Origin: Acidimicrobiales bacterium | GTDB lineage: Bacteria; Actinomycetota; Acidimicrobiia; Acidimicrobiales; SZUA-35 | Direction: 5' to 3' | Assembly: GCA_041394265.1 (NCBI GenBank) | Contig: JAWKIO010000005.1 | Span: 930,001 to 994,000, forward strand | Length of the DNA stretch: 64,000 bases | Shown: positions 8,311 through 16,163 of the stretch, piece after piece | Position numbering within the stretch: position 1 is the stretch's first letter | Layout: every line of letters begins with the position of its first letter | Notes under the pieces: model-generated | Told to the model about the DNA's origin: nothing | Seen by the model: only the letters and a program-made list of their open reading frames with translations | The model's database searches: none | Position numbers and translations under genes: made by a program

Positions 8311-8942
8311 CCACGGGCAGCGGTGAGCAACAGCCACCGCTCATCGTCGGACTCACCGGTGGGATCGGCGCCGGCAAGTCGACCGTCGCCCGGGCCTTGG
8401 CCGAGCATGGGGCCGAGGTGATCGACATGGACGGTCTCGGCCACCTCGTGCTCGAGCCGGGCGGTCGGGCCTATCACGCACTCATCGACGCGTTCGGTCC
8501 CGAGATCGTCGCCGACGACGGAACGATCAGCCGACCGGCGCTCGGCGGCAAGGTCTTCGGTGACCCCGAGGCGCTGGCCCGTCTCAACGCGATCAGCCAC
8601 CCAGCTATCAACGCCGAACTCCTCGATCGACTGCAGGCGAGCACCAGTGAGATCGTCGTGCTCGACATGGCCATCCTCGTGGAGAGCCAACTCGGTCGCC
8701 TCGACCCGCCTTGGGGCTACACCACGGTCATCACCGTGGAGGCGCCGGTGGAGCTGCGCGTGACCCGAGCGGTCGAGCGCGGGATGGACGAGGCCGATGC
8801 ACGTCGTCGAGTGGAGCGGCAGGCCTCCGAAGAGGATCGTCGAGCCGTCGCCGATCGGGTCATCACCAATGCTGCCGACGAGGCCGCACTTCGAGCGGAA
8901 GTCGATGCTTGCTGGACGTGGCTCTGTTCGCTTCGCGACTGA
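8307..8942 (+). CDS. coaE: Dephospho-CoA kinase
   Basis: CoaE phosphorylates the 3'-hydroxyl of dephospho-CoA, the last step of coenzyme A synthesis. The 211-residue protein shows the P-loop GLTGGIGAGKSTVAR (about residues 14-28), the DMDGLGHLVLEPGG segment after strand 2, the conserved ISHPAI motif, and the arginine-rich lid region (RVTRAVERGMDEADARRRVERQ). The start is the GTG at 8307 overlapping the stop of the hydrolase gene; a much longer in-frame extension upstream lies entirely over that gene and is spurious. Length is normal for a CoaE without a fused C-terminal UPF0157 domain, which some actinobacteria carry. Confidence 0.93.
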   Translation: MTTGSGEQQPPLIVGLTGGIGAGKSTVARALAEHGAEVIDMDGLGHLVLEPGGRAYHALIDAFGPEIVADDGTISRPALGGKVFGDPEALARLNAISHPAINAELLDRLQASTSEIVVLDMAILVESQLGRLDPPWGYTTVITVEAPVELRVTRAVERGMDEADARRRVERQASEEDRRAVADRVITNAADEAALRAEVDACWTWLCSLRD

Positions 8943-8951
8943 CGTCGACCG

Positions 8952-10403
8952 TCAGGCGTCGGTGTCCGACCCATCGCCAGCCGTTACCGACGCTGGCCGC
9001 TTCCGCAGCGGTCCGGTCCGTCCGATCGAGCTGACAAAGCCCAGCCCGATCATCGCGACGACCATGGCAGCCACGTACGCCCGCCCGAAGGCCGTGGTGG
9101 TGGCGACGCCGCCGTAGACCGCAACGAGCAGGGAGATGCCGAGCGCGTTGCCCACCTGCTGCACCATCCGTTGGGTGGCGGTCGCCATCCCGATGGAGTC
9201 GTCGTCGACCGAATTCACGTAGATCGCACCGATCGACGGGCCCAGCGTTCCCATGGAGATGCCCTGGAGCACGAGGGCGACGGCGACGAGCGCGACGATC
9301 TCTCGGAAGGCAGCAATCGAGAACACTCCCATCGAGATCGTGAGGAGGACGACTCCGGACAGCGCCGCTCGTTGCTCCCCCACCTTGGCGCCGAGCTGAC
9401 CTCCGACCGGCGAGGACAGGCTCAGCGCCGCCGGCCGCAACAGCATCATGAGCGCGACGGCCGACAGCTCCCATCGCAGCACGCCCCGCATCATCAGCGG
9501 TGTGACGACGAACGCCCCCATGTAGGCCGCGCTCGTGAAGAACTCGGTCCCGAGCGGCAGCACGAAGTGAGGGCGTCGAAGCAAGCCGAGTGGGAGCAGC
9601 GGTGATTCGGCTCGCCGTTCGACGGCGACGAACGCGAACCCGAAGACCGGTCCGAATCCGGCGGCCAGCAGCACCGCCGGATGTGTCCATCCCCACGCTC
9701 GACCTTGGGTCAGCGCAAACATGACGCCGCCGGCCGAGAGGGCCAGGGTGAGTGCGCCCAGCAAGTCGAAACTCCGTGACCCGTCGCTGGCCTCGACCTC
9801 CTCCAGCACGAACCAGGCAATGACCACGGGAAGGACCGAGAAGACCGCCTGGGCAACGAACACGTAGCGCCAACCGATCAGCTCGACCAGAGGCCCGCCG
9901 GCCGCGAGACCGAGGGCCGGCGATCCTGCGCCGACGAGTGACCACCAGCCCATGGCCTTCACCCGTTCTCGGCGAGGGATCTCGCGCATGATCAGCGCCA
10001 TCGAACTCGGTCCGGTGCCGGCACCAATGACCTGCGACAGGGTGCGGAAGGCGATGAGCGAGAGGGCCGACCATGCCGCGGCCGTGAGCGCAGCGGTGAC
10101 CGCCGACAGGAAGAAGCCGACCAGGAACACCCGGCGCTGGCCGATGATGTCGCCGAGTCGACCGAGAAGCGGAAGCGCGACCGCACCGGCGAGCATGGGC
10201 GCCGACACCACCCAGGCGATGGTGGTTTCCGAGGTGTCGAAGTCCTTGGCGATGTCGCCGAGCGACACGGTCAGGATCGTGACGGGGAACGAGGTCGCAA
10301 AAACACCGACCAGACAGGTGATCAGCACCCATCGTTGGTAGGCGCCCCTGGCTCGCAGCCCAGCGACGGTGTCGGCGCGTCGCTGCTGCAGGGAAGTGGC
10401 CAC
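8952..10403 (-). CDS. MFS transporter, DHA2 (EmrB/QacA-like) drug exporter family
   Basis: This is a 483-residue polytopic membrane protein, likely with 14 transmembrane segments, the DHA2 size class. Visible family marks are the motif-A region LPLLGRLGDIIGQRRVFLVG between TM2 and TM3 and the motif-C-like stretch GLAAGGPLVELIGWRYVF. It is expected to export amphiphilic compounds by proton antiport. It converges with coaE, 9 bp apart, and is divergent from the enoyl-CoA hydratase gene. No regulator is adjacent. Confidence 0.87.
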   Translation of the reverse strand: MATSLQQRRADTVAGLRARGAYQRWVLITCLVGVFATSFPVTILTVSLGDIAKDFDTSETTIAWVVSAPMLAGAVALPLLGRLGDIIGQRRVFLVGFFLSAVTAALTAAAWSALSLIAFRTLSQVIGAGTGPSSMALIMREIPRRERVKAMGWWSLVGAGSPALGLAAGGPLVELIGWRYVFVAQAVFSVLPVVIAWFVLEEVEASDGSRSFDLLGALTLALSAGGVMFALTQGRAWGWTHPAVLLAAGFGPVFGFAFVAVERRAESPLLPLGLLRRPHFVLPLGTEFFTSAAYMGAFVVTPLMMRGVLRWELSAVALMMLLRPAALSLSSPVGGQLGAKVGEQRAALSGVVLLTISMGVFSIAAFREIVALVAVALVLQGISMGTLGPSIGAIYVNSVDDDSIGMATATQRMVQQVGNALGISLLVAVYGGVATTTAFGRAYVAAMVVAMIGLGFVSSIGRTGPLRKRPASVTAGDGSDTDA

Positions 10404-10462
10404 CGGCGCAGGCTACGCCCACCGCCGATGGCACCGACACTTCGACCCGCCGGCAGGCGAGG

Positions 10463-10472
10463 GTGTATACAC
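10463..10472. promoter_or_regulatory. Palindromic -10-like element before the enoyl-CoA hydratase start
   Basis: A perfect 10-bp palindrome GTGTATACAC contains a TATACA -10-like hexamer. It ends seven bases before the ATG at 10479. No Shine-Dalgarno sequence is visible, so a leaderless transcript is plausible, which is common in high-GC actinobacteria. There is no clear -35 hexamer. Confidence 0.35.
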
Positions 10473-10478
10473 AGCGTC

Positions 10479-11366
10479 ATGACGACCGATGCATCAGACG
10501 CTCCCGCCTCCGAGCCCACGCCGAGCGACTCACCAAATCGTGAGTGGAGCCGGGTGCGCTACGACGAGCCGGCCCCGGGCGTCGGACGCATCACGCTCGC
10601 ACGGGCCGAGGCCGCCAACGCCCAGGACTACCAGATGCTGAGCGAACTCAACGAGGCGTTCGACGTTGCGGCTCGCGCCACCAACATCCGCGTCATCGTC
10701 CTTGCCGCCGACGGCAAACACTTCTCATCGGGTCACGACCTGCGCGACACCACCGACATCAACGATCTGCCGACGATCGGCACCCAGTGCCATTTCGATG
10801 CACCCGGCGCCGAGGGCTACATGGCCCGGGAGGCCGAGATGTATGTGGGCCTGTGTTGGCGCTGGCGCAACCTCCCGAAACCGACGATCGCTTCGGTCCA
10901 GGGCAAGGTGATCGCCGGCGGATTGATGCTGGTGTGGCCGATGGACCTCATCATCTGCGCCGACGACGCCACGTTCTCCGATCCGGTCGTCGCCTTCGGC
11001 GTGAACGGCCACGAGTACTTCACCCATCCCTACGAGGTCGGGGCACGGCTCGCCAAGGAGATGCTCTTCACCGGCCGGGCGATCACCGCCGAAGAAGCCC
11101 ATCGCCACGGCATGGTCACCAAGGTGGTGCCGCGTGACGAGCTGGAGTCCGCCACACTCGAGATGGCGGCCCACATCGCCAAGCGCCCCATGATCGGGTT
11201 GACCCTCGCCAAGCAGAGCGTGAACAACACGCTCGATGCGATGGGCATGTACACCTCGCTCCAGTCGGCCTTCGGCCTCCACCATGTTGGCCACAGTCAC
11301 AACAAGCTCATGTTCGACTCACTGGTCGACCCGAGCGGGGTCGACGTCATCCGCTCCGAAGCCTGA
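10479..11366 (+). CDS. Enoyl-CoA hydratase/isomerase family protein (crotonase fold)
   Basis: This is a 295-residue crotonase-fold protein with a disordered Ser/Pro-rich N-terminus (about 20 residues). The oxyanion-hole segments are visible: ADGKHFSSGHDLRD and VQGKVIAGGLMLVWPMD. The canonical catalytic glutamates of enoyl-CoA hydratase are not obvious at the second position, where the sequence reads FSDPVVAFGVNGHEY. The exact reaction (hydratase, isomerase or hydrolase of an acyl-CoA) therefore remains open. The ATG at 10479 is chosen because the preceding in-frame sequence overlaps the divergent exporter and lacks similarity. It is transcribed alone. Confidence 0.84.
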   Translation: MTTDASDAPASEPTPSDSPNREWSRVRYDEPAPGVGRITLARAEAANAQDYQMLSELNEAFDVAARATNIRVIVLAADGKHFSSGHDLRDTTDINDLPTIGTQCHFDAPGAEGYMAREAEMYVGLCWRWRNLPKPTIASVQGKVIAGGLMLVWPMDLIICADDATFSDPVVAFGVNGHEYFTHPYEVGARLAKEMLFTGRAITAEEAHRHGMVTKVVPRDELESATLEMAAHIAKRPMIGLTLAKQSVNNTLDAMGMYTSLQSAFGLHHVGHSHNKLMFDSLVDPSGVDVIRSEA

Positions 11367-11501
11367 CCCGGACCGAACCCTCGGGGCTGCGTCCAAAACG
11401 CCACAACCTCCGGGGTTGCGCGTCGCTCCTCGTACGGTGCCCCGGAGCTTGGCTGGGATTGGACGGAGGCCCGAAGGTTGGCAGCGCTGGTATTGCGGGG
11501 C

Positions 11502-11541
11502 GGAAGCCGGCGGTGCGGTGTGGAAGCCGGCGGTGCGGTGT
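11502..11541. repeat. 20-bp perfect tandem duplication
   Basis: The sequence GGAAGCCGGCGGTGCGGTGT occurs twice in direct succession (11502-11521 and 11522-11541), just past the 3' end of the VOC gene. The rest of 11367-11555 has no recognisable gene or convincing terminator. It looks like intergenic slippage. Confidence 0.7.
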
Positions 11542-11555
11542 GGAGCGGAGCTCCG

Positions 11556-11915
11556 TCAGAGGCGTTGGTTGAACTCGACGAGGTTGCCGGACGGGTCGGA
11601 GCAGAACGTCTGGTGGCAGATGCCGTCCATGGTCGAGACCCGACCGGTCTTCACCCCGGCAGCATCGAGTTCGGTGACGACGGCCGCGATGTCGGCCACC
11701 TCGAACGCGAAGTGCTGACCCTTTCCCTCGGGCATGTCATTGAGCAAGAGGTGGATCTGACGACCGTCGGGGCAGCTCAGCCAGCGACCGGGGACAGCGA
11801 TCGCATCGTCGGGCCGGTCGAGCAGCTCGAGCCCAAGGGTGTCGGTGTAGAAGGCGACGGTCTGGTCGAGATCACTCACATTGATCGACACATGATGCAC
11901 ACCACGTAGCTCCAT
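11556..11915 (-). CDS. VOC-family (glyoxalase/dioxygenase fold) protein
   Basis: This single-domain protein of 119 residues has the vicinal-oxygen-chelate fold. It has two beta-alpha-beta-beta-beta modules: GVHHVSINVSDLDQTVAFYT with a metal-ligand His near residue 6, and HFAFEVADIAAVVTELDAAG followed by FCSDPSGNLVEFNQ with the terminal Glu ligand. This resembles lactoylglutathione lyase-like proteins of unknown substrate. The start at 11915 (MELRGVHHVS) is where the fold begins; the in-frame extension upstream runs across the operator region of the next, divergent gene. Confidence 0.82.
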   Translation of the reverse strand: MELRGVHHVSINVSDLDQTVAFYTDTLGLELLDRPDDAIAVPGRWLSCPDGRQIHLLLNDMPEGKGQHFAFEVADIAAVVTELDAAGVKTGRVSTMDGICHQTFCSDPSGNLVEFNQRL

Positions 11916-11995
11916 GGGCCGCACCCTACACGAGGGCCCGCTGCCGCCCGCCATGACACGAGGGCCGCTGCCGCCCACCAGGTCGGACATTTCAC

Positions 11996-12024
11996 TTGAC
12001 ATGTTGGAAAGTGAAGTATTCAAT
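11996..12024 (+). promoter_or_regulatory. Promoter of the membrane protein/regulator operon
   Basis: A perfect TTGACA -35 hexamer lies at 11996-12001. Candidate -10 hexamers are TATTCA at 12017-12022 (15-bp spacing) or TTCAAT at 12019-12024 (17-bp spacing). The ATG follows at 12032, so the transcript is probably leaderless or nearly so. The promoter is almost completely covered by a palindromic operator. Confidence 0.6.
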
Positions 12025-12033
12025 TTCCAACAT
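12001..12033. promoter_or_regulatory. 33-bp near-perfect palindromic operator
   Basis: The 10-bp arms ATGTTGGAAA (12001-12010) and TTTCCAACAT (12024-12033) are perfect inverted repeats. The 13-bp centre contains a further inner TGAA/TTCA match (12012-12015 and 12019-12022). The element spans the promoter from -35 to the start codon and would block transcription when bound. The likely ligand is the winged-helix regulator encoded second in the same operon, which implies autorepression. Binding is inferred. Confidence 0.7.
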
Positions 12034-12499
12034 GGAATCTGAAGCGGCACCCACTCCCCTCACGCAACTTGACGATCTGCGCAAGGCACAGGTCCTTGCC
12101 CACACCCGATACCCGAAGCTCGGCCCGTGGTATCCACCACTGTTCGGCGCGGCGGCCGCCGGATGGGTGGCTGCCTATGCGCTCCCGGTGTGGGGTTCGT
12201 TGTTGGTCTGGGTCGTGCTGGGATCAACGGCCGGCGCCCTGATGCGTTGGTACGTCGCCAAGCGGGGTGCAGCACCGAATCCCATGCAGGCGCCCGCCCC
12301 GATCAAGCACGAGATGGTGATCTACCTCGTGGGCCTGACGATCCTCATCGGGGCGATCCTCGCCGCCTACCTGGCGATCGGCTGGTGGGCAGGAGCGCTG
12401 GTTGCGTTCGTCGGGTTCACGATCGGCATTGCGGTCTATGAGCGTCGCTACGCCGAGGCCGCCCATCGCGCCGAGGTCGAGGCAGGGATCACCGCATGA
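12032..12499 (+). CDS. Small four-helix membrane protein
   Basis: This is a 155-residue protein with about four hydrophobic segments in two pairs (roughly residues 36-50, 53-70, 95-112 and 114-132), separated by a basic loop (RWYVAKRGAAPNP). The N-terminus is polar and helical. The arrangement of a small membrane protein followed by a winged-helix regulator is frequent in actinobacteria, where such proteins are of unknown function. Start at 12032 lies inside the distal operator arm. The stop overlaps the ATG of a 10-codon reading frame (12496-12528) leading to the regulator start. Confidence 0.75.
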   Translation: MESEAAPTPLTQLDDLRKAQVLAHTRYPKLGPWYPPLFGAAAAGWVAAYALPVWGSLLVWVVLGSTAGALMRWYVAKRGAAPNPMQAPAPIKHEMVIYLVGLTILIGAILAAYLAIGWWAGALVAFVGFTIGIAVYERRYAEAAHRAEVEAGITA

Positions 12500-12524
12500 C
12501 CATCGACGAGCCCGAGGTCCTCCG

Positions 12525-12842
12525 ATGAGCCTCGATGACCTCGATCCGCTGCTCACCCAGCCCAAGCGGCTCGCAGCGCTCGGCGTGCTGGCGAACTCCA
12601 AGAACACCGAGTTCGCCTTCCTGCGTGAGGTGCTGGGCCTCAGCGACTCCGACCTGTCGAAACAGATGAGCGCCCTCACCGAGGCCGGCTACGTCACCGT
12701 CAAGAAGACGGGGCGAGGCCGGGACCGCCAGACCTGGTTCAAGATCACCAAGGACGGTCGATCGGCGATGCAGGGACACGTCGATGCACTCAACGCGCTG
12801 GTGGCTGCGGCGCCCACCGCGCCCGACATGGTCGACAGCTGA
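12525..12842 (+). CDS. Winged-helix DNA-binding transcriptional regulator (ArsR/MarR-like, PF13601 type)
   Basis: This 105-residue regulator is essentially a single winged helix-turn-helix. QPKRLAALGVL forms helix 1, FLREVLGLSDSDLSKQMSALTEAGYVTVKK holds the recognition helix, and RDRQTWFKITKDGRSAM is the wing. This matches the winged-helix DNA-binding domain family often paired with small membrane proteins. It is the second gene of a two-gene operon whose promoter carries a strong 33-bp palindrome, so it is the likely autorepressor. The start at 12525 overlaps the stop of a 10-codon frame, suggesting coupled re-initiation. No ligand-binding cysteines are visible. Confidence 0.83.
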   Translation: MSLDDLDPLLTQPKRLAALGVLANSKNTEFAFLREVLGLSDSDLSKQMSALTEAGYVTVKKTGRGRDRQTWFKITKDGRSAMQGHVDALNALVAAAPTAPDMVDS

Positions 12843-12854
12843 GGCGGTCGCGCC

Positions 12855-14477
12855 TCAGCCCCCGTAGCCGATCCACGCTCCCTGAGCGGCCTCGACGATC
12901 GACGGGTCGAGGATGGTCGAGGGCCGGGTGTCGACGTTCGAGCGGGCGACGTCGGGCGAGAAGTTCTGGGCCGCGGCGAACATCGCGGCAGTGAGGAACC
13001 GGTTGTCGGGCAGGGCCACGAACGTCGTCGGAGGCAACGAGTCGAGCGTGGCGAGGTGGAAGCCCCAATCGCCGAATGACGGCACGTCGACGTGATACGG
13101 CAGCGTGACGAAGCCAGCCGCCTCGAGCGTGTCGGCACAGGTCCAGAACGCCTCGGGAGCAAAGAACGGCGATCCACACTGGACGACGACCCGACCGTTG
13201 GGCCGCAGCAGTCGCCCCACTCGCTCGTACAACTCCACCGAGTAGAGCCGGCCCAATGCTGGAGTGTCGGGATCGGGGAAGTCGACGATCACCGCGTCGA
13301 AACCGACACGACCCTCGCTTGCCCTCCGGTCGACCCAGGTGAAGGCGTCGTCGTTGACGATCTGGAGGCGAGGATCGTCGCACGCACCATTCGGGAGCAC
13401 CGCCAGTTCCGGCACCGTACGCATCAACTCGACCACGCCGGAATCCAGCTCCACCATCGTGATCGACTCGACCTCGGGATGGCGCAAGATCTCTCGCGCC
13501 GCCAGGCAGTCGCCACCACCGAGGATCAGCACGTTGGCGGCGCCGGTCACGGCCGGATGCACCAGCGCCTCGTGGTAGCGGAACTCGTCGACACTCGACA
13601 GCTGGAGATCACCGTCGAGGAAGAGACGCGTGTCGACCACACCACCAGGGTGGGTTCGGGAGGTGACGACCAATTCCTGGATGCCGGAGTCGACGGCGGC
13701 CACGATCGGATCGCGGAACTGGGCCTGCTGGCCGTCGGCCACGATCGTCGGCGACACCAGCGCCAATGCGGCCAGCGCGCCGGCGCCACCGACGAGCAAT
13801 GGCACCACCCGACGAGGGTCGGAGCCAGGGACGATCAACGCAACGGCCGCCGCCGCCAACAGGTTGACCACGGCCACCAGCACCGTGCCCTCGACGATGC
13901 CGAAGAACGGTCGAACCACGAAGGCGAACGCGATGGCGCCGACGAGGGCACCGAAATAATCAGCGGCGGTGTAGTCGGCCACGACCTTGGTTGGCGATTG
14001 GGCAGCCAGCCGCTCGTTCAACGCCGCAAGGAGTGGCATCTCGGCTCCAATGCACACGCCGATCGCGAAGGCCACACCAAGCAGCGGACCCCAGAAGGCG
14101 TCGAGTCGGGCCCAGGTCCAGTAGAGCAGCGGTGCGGCGCCGGCGCCGAGGAGCGCCAACACCATCTCGACCCGGATGAAGGCCGCCACCGGCCGGCCGG
14201 CCCAGCGGCCACCATTCGTTGCCCCGACCCCCATCCCGAGCATGGCGGTACCGAGCACGATGGCGTTGGCCCGCTCGGTACTGCCGATGGTCACCGTACC
14301 CAGCAGCATCAGCGACAGTTCGTAGGCGACGCCAGCCCCGGCGATGACGGCCGCGACGAAGAGCAGGAGCCGCCGGCGCCGGATCAGTTCGGCGCCGGAA
14401 GTCGACGGTTCGACGAGGTCAGGAGATGGCGGCGGCAACGACGAGAGCCAAGCCGATCTCGGCCCCGACCGCAACAC
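12855..14477 (-). CDS. Membrane-anchored spermidine synthase-like aminopropyltransferase (Rv2601-like)
   Basis: This is a roughly 540-residue protein. The N-terminal half has about seven hydrophobic segments. The C-terminal half is a spermidine-synthase-like domain: FLDGDLQLSSVDEFRYHEAL, the SAM/decarboxy-SAM binding VLILGGGDCLAAREILRH, MVELDSG and VIVDFPDPDTPALGRLYS. The canonical GGGDG motif reads GGGDC here. Synteny matches M. tuberculosis Rv2601, annotated speE. True polyamine synthesis is unproven; membrane-fused members may act on other acceptors. The GTG at 14477 overlaps the DUF350 gene by 59 bp; a TTG at 14438 is an alternative, and the start is uncertain. It is the last gene of a four-gene minus-strand cluster. 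Confidence 0.82.
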   Translation of the reverse strand: MLRSGPRSAWLSSLPPPSPDLVEPSTSGAELIRRRRLLLFVAAVIAGAGVAYELSLMLLGTVTIGSTERANAIVLGTAMLGMGVGATNGGRWAGRPVAAFIRVEMVLALLGAGAAPLLYWTWARLDAFWGPLLGVAFAIGVCIGAEMPLLAALNERLAAQSPTKVVADYTAADYFGALVGAIAFAFVVRPFFGIVEGTVLVAVVNLLAAAAVALIVPGSDPRRVVPLLVGGAGALAALALVSPTIVADGQQAQFRDPIVAAVDSGIQELVVTSRTHPGGVVDTRLFLDGDLQLSSVDEFRYHEALVHPAVTGAANVLILGGGDCLAAREILRHPEVESITMVELDSGVVELMRTVPELAVLPNGACDDPRLQIVNDDAFTWVDRRASEGRVGFDAVIVDFPDPDTPALGRLYSVELYERVGRLLRPNGRVVVQCGSPFFAPEAFWTCADTLEAAGFVTLPYHVDVPSFGDWGFHLATLDSLPPTTFVALPDNRFLTAAMFAAAQNFSPDVARSNVDTRPSTILDPSIVEAAQGAWIGYGG

Positions 14478-14835
14478 ACGTCGCCGGGTCGAACCGGTCT
14501 TCCTCCACCAATTGGCGGAGTCGCACCGGCAGGACGAGGTCGACGAGGAGGAAGACGATCGCCGACATGATCAATCCCAGAACGCTGTACAGGACAGCAT
14601 CGAGCAGTCCTTCGTCGAGGGCGTCGGGGGCAGTCCAGATGGCGACGAAGATGATGATCCCGACCGAGACCATCTTGCCGCCGACCAGCAGACCGGCATT
14701 GAGGTTCTGCGACACCTGGGCCCGGAGGTTGCCGGGCGTCAGGAGGTCGACGACCACGAATCCCAGCGCCATCAGCGCCATGGCCGTTCCCAACCAGGCG
14801 AAGGTGTTGCCGAGGTCGTTGATGAAATCACTCAT
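14419..14835 (-). CDS. DUF350 membrane protein (Rv2600-like)
   Basis: This 138-residue integral membrane protein has four hydrophobic helices arranged as two DUF350 repeats (around residues 14-30, 52-68, 80-98 and 119-137). GFVVVDLLTPGNLRAQVSQN and FLLVDLVLPVRLRQLVEED are the repeated VxDxLxP signatures. The function of DUF350 is unknown. It sits between DUF4247 and the aminopropyltransferase-like gene, exactly as in Rv2598-Rv2601 of M. tuberculosis, which suggests a shared membrane process. Confidence 0.87.
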   Translation of the reverse strand: MSDFINDLGNTFAWLGTAMALMALGFVVVDLLTPGNLRAQVSQNLNAGLLVGGKMVSVGIIIFVAIWTAPDALDEGLLDAVLYSVLGLIMSAIVFLLVDLVLPVRLRQLVEEDRFDPATCVAVGAEIGLALVVAAAIS

Positions 14836-14896
14836 GTCGTTGGTCCCTCTGTCATTGCTCGAATCTCAGCGGCTTGGCCGGTTCCCTCGCCGACGA

Positions 14897-15394
14897 TCAC
14901 TTACCGGACGACGACCCGCCGCCCCGGAAGCCGTTGCCGCTGTTGCTGCTGCTCGAACCGCTCGAACGGTAGGTGTTGATGCGGCTCCCCCACCGATTGC
15001 TGGCGAGCAAGACGCCACTGTGGCGGTTGTAGGCCTTGTCGTTGTCGGCATAGAGCACGACGTTCGAGCCGGTCTCGTTGGGCGAGAGCCACAGCGTTCC
15101 CGACTTGTAGAGCAGGAAGACGTCGCCGCCGGCGTCGTCGGTGCGCTCGTCGGGTTTCTCCTTGGCGGCGATGGCATCGGCCACCGTGGCGGGCTCACCG
15201 TTGATCCGCCAGGTGCCCGTCACCTTGTCACCGGACGCATCGGTGGCGCTCACTCCGATATCCGACGGCGAGACCGACTCGGCACCCGGGATGTCCTTGA
15301 CCGTGGTGGCGAGGTCGGGGCCTTTCGATCCGCAGGAGGCAGCGAACAGCAAGAAGACGATGACGATCCCGAACGGGCGGCGAAGAGCAGTCAT
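14897..15394 (-). CDS. DUF4247 lipoprotein (Rv2599-like)
   Basis: This is a 165-residue predicted lipoprotein. A basic N-terminus is followed by a hydrophobic stretch and lipobox FAASC, with lipid attachment at Cys 20 or so. The mature part matches DUF4247 (DVFLLYKSGTLWLSPNE, VVLYADNDKAYNRHSGVL). It ends in a Ser/Gly-rich low-complexity tail. The ATG at 15394 overlaps the stop of the DUF2617 gene by four bases (ATGA), so the two are coupled. Function is unknown; it is part of the conserved Rv2597-2601-like cluster. Confidence 0.82.
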   Translation of the reverse strand: MTALRRPFGIVIVFLLFAASCGSKGPDLATTVKDIPGAESVSPSDIGVSATDASGDKVTGTWRINGEPATVADAIAAKEKPDERTDDAGGDVFLLYKSGTLWLSPNETGSNVVLYADNDKAYNRHSGVLLASNRWGSRINTYRSSGSSSSNSGNGFRGGGSSSGK

Positions 15395-16041
15395 CGGACG
15401 AGGTCCTTTCGCTGGCGGTCGACGCTCATGGACGAGCGCGCACCCGCCGGCGGGCGAGCGACCGTATGGGTGATGACGGCGTGCGGGTCGACACCCGGAT
15501 AGAGATGCCATGAGTGCCAGGCCAGTTGAGCAGCTCCGCTGATGGGCAGCATCTGCAGGTCGGCAACGAGGGCCGTGAGGGCGAGGTCGTCGCCGGGGAA
15601 CCGCCCGACGATCGCCGTCGGCACGTCGTGCAGATGTTCGAGTTGGCTGGCCGCCATCCGAACGGCGTCGTCGCCGACGACCGTCTTCGAGGTGAACTGC
15701 ACCTCCCACTCGTTCACGCTCCACCCGTAGGTGCCCGGCAGGGTGTCGGCGTCGACAGCGTCATCGGAGGCGCCGCATGCCACCGTCTCCCTGACCAGCA
15801 GCTCGGTTGCCCCATCACCTGCTCGGACGGTGACTCGGTGCGAGGCGGAAAGAATGTCGAGATCGACTCGCCACGGACCCAGGTCGACGGCGAGTGTGCG
15901 AACGGCATGATGCGGTGTCGGACCGGTGTGCAGGCGAAGCGCTCGACCGTCGGTGTCGACGCTCTCTACGTCGATCGCCAGTGCGGTGACCACGGGAGGC
16001 CGGACGCGAGGCGGTCGTCTGAGCATGATGCCTTGGCCCAT
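15391..16041 (-). CDS. DUF2617 family protein (Rv2598-like)
   Basis: This is a 216-residue soluble protein resembling DUF2617: ALRLHTGPTPHHAVRTLAVDL, TYGWSVNEWEVQFTSKTV, LVADLQMLPISGAAQLAWHSWHLYPG split over the C-terminal half. No catalytic motif is apparent. The start at 16041 has a strong ribosome-binding site (GAGGGAACC) immediately upstream; further in-frame sequence upstream would run into the divergent DUF4178 promoter. It is the first gene of a four-gene cluster (DUF2617, DUF4247, DUF350, aminopropyltransferase-like) and shares a 122-bp divergent promoter region with DUF4178. Confidence 0.82.
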   Translation of the reverse strand: MGQGIMLRRPPRVRPPVVTALAIDVESVDTDGRALRLHTGPTPHHAVRTLAVDLGPWRVDLDILSASHRVTVRAGDGATELLVRETVACGASDDAVDADTLPGTYGWSVNEWEVQFTSKTVVGDDAVRMAASQLEHLHDVPTAIVGRFPGDDLALTALVADLQMLPISGAAQLAWHSWHLYPGVDPHAVITHTVARPPAGARSSMSVDRQRKDLVR

Positions 16042-16163
16042 GGTTCCCTCCTGTGGCTCGGCGACGCCGAGAGTAGCGCAATCTCGCTCGTCGTGCCGGT
16101 GTAACCCAGCGCACCGATTAGTGTGCACCCACATCACATCAGCCAGACGGAGGGAGTCATCTG

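Noticed and set aside
6068..8326. A 752-codon open frame on the plus strand
   Set aside because: It overlaps the oxidoreductase, methyltransferase and hydrolase genes in another frame, is Arg/Pro-rich and shows no family motif. It is a high-GC shadow frame.
13092..14570. A 492-codon plus-strand frame opposite the aminopropyltransferase-like gene
   Set aside because: Composition is His/Arg/Gln-rich antisense to a clear membrane enzyme gene with motifs; not coding.
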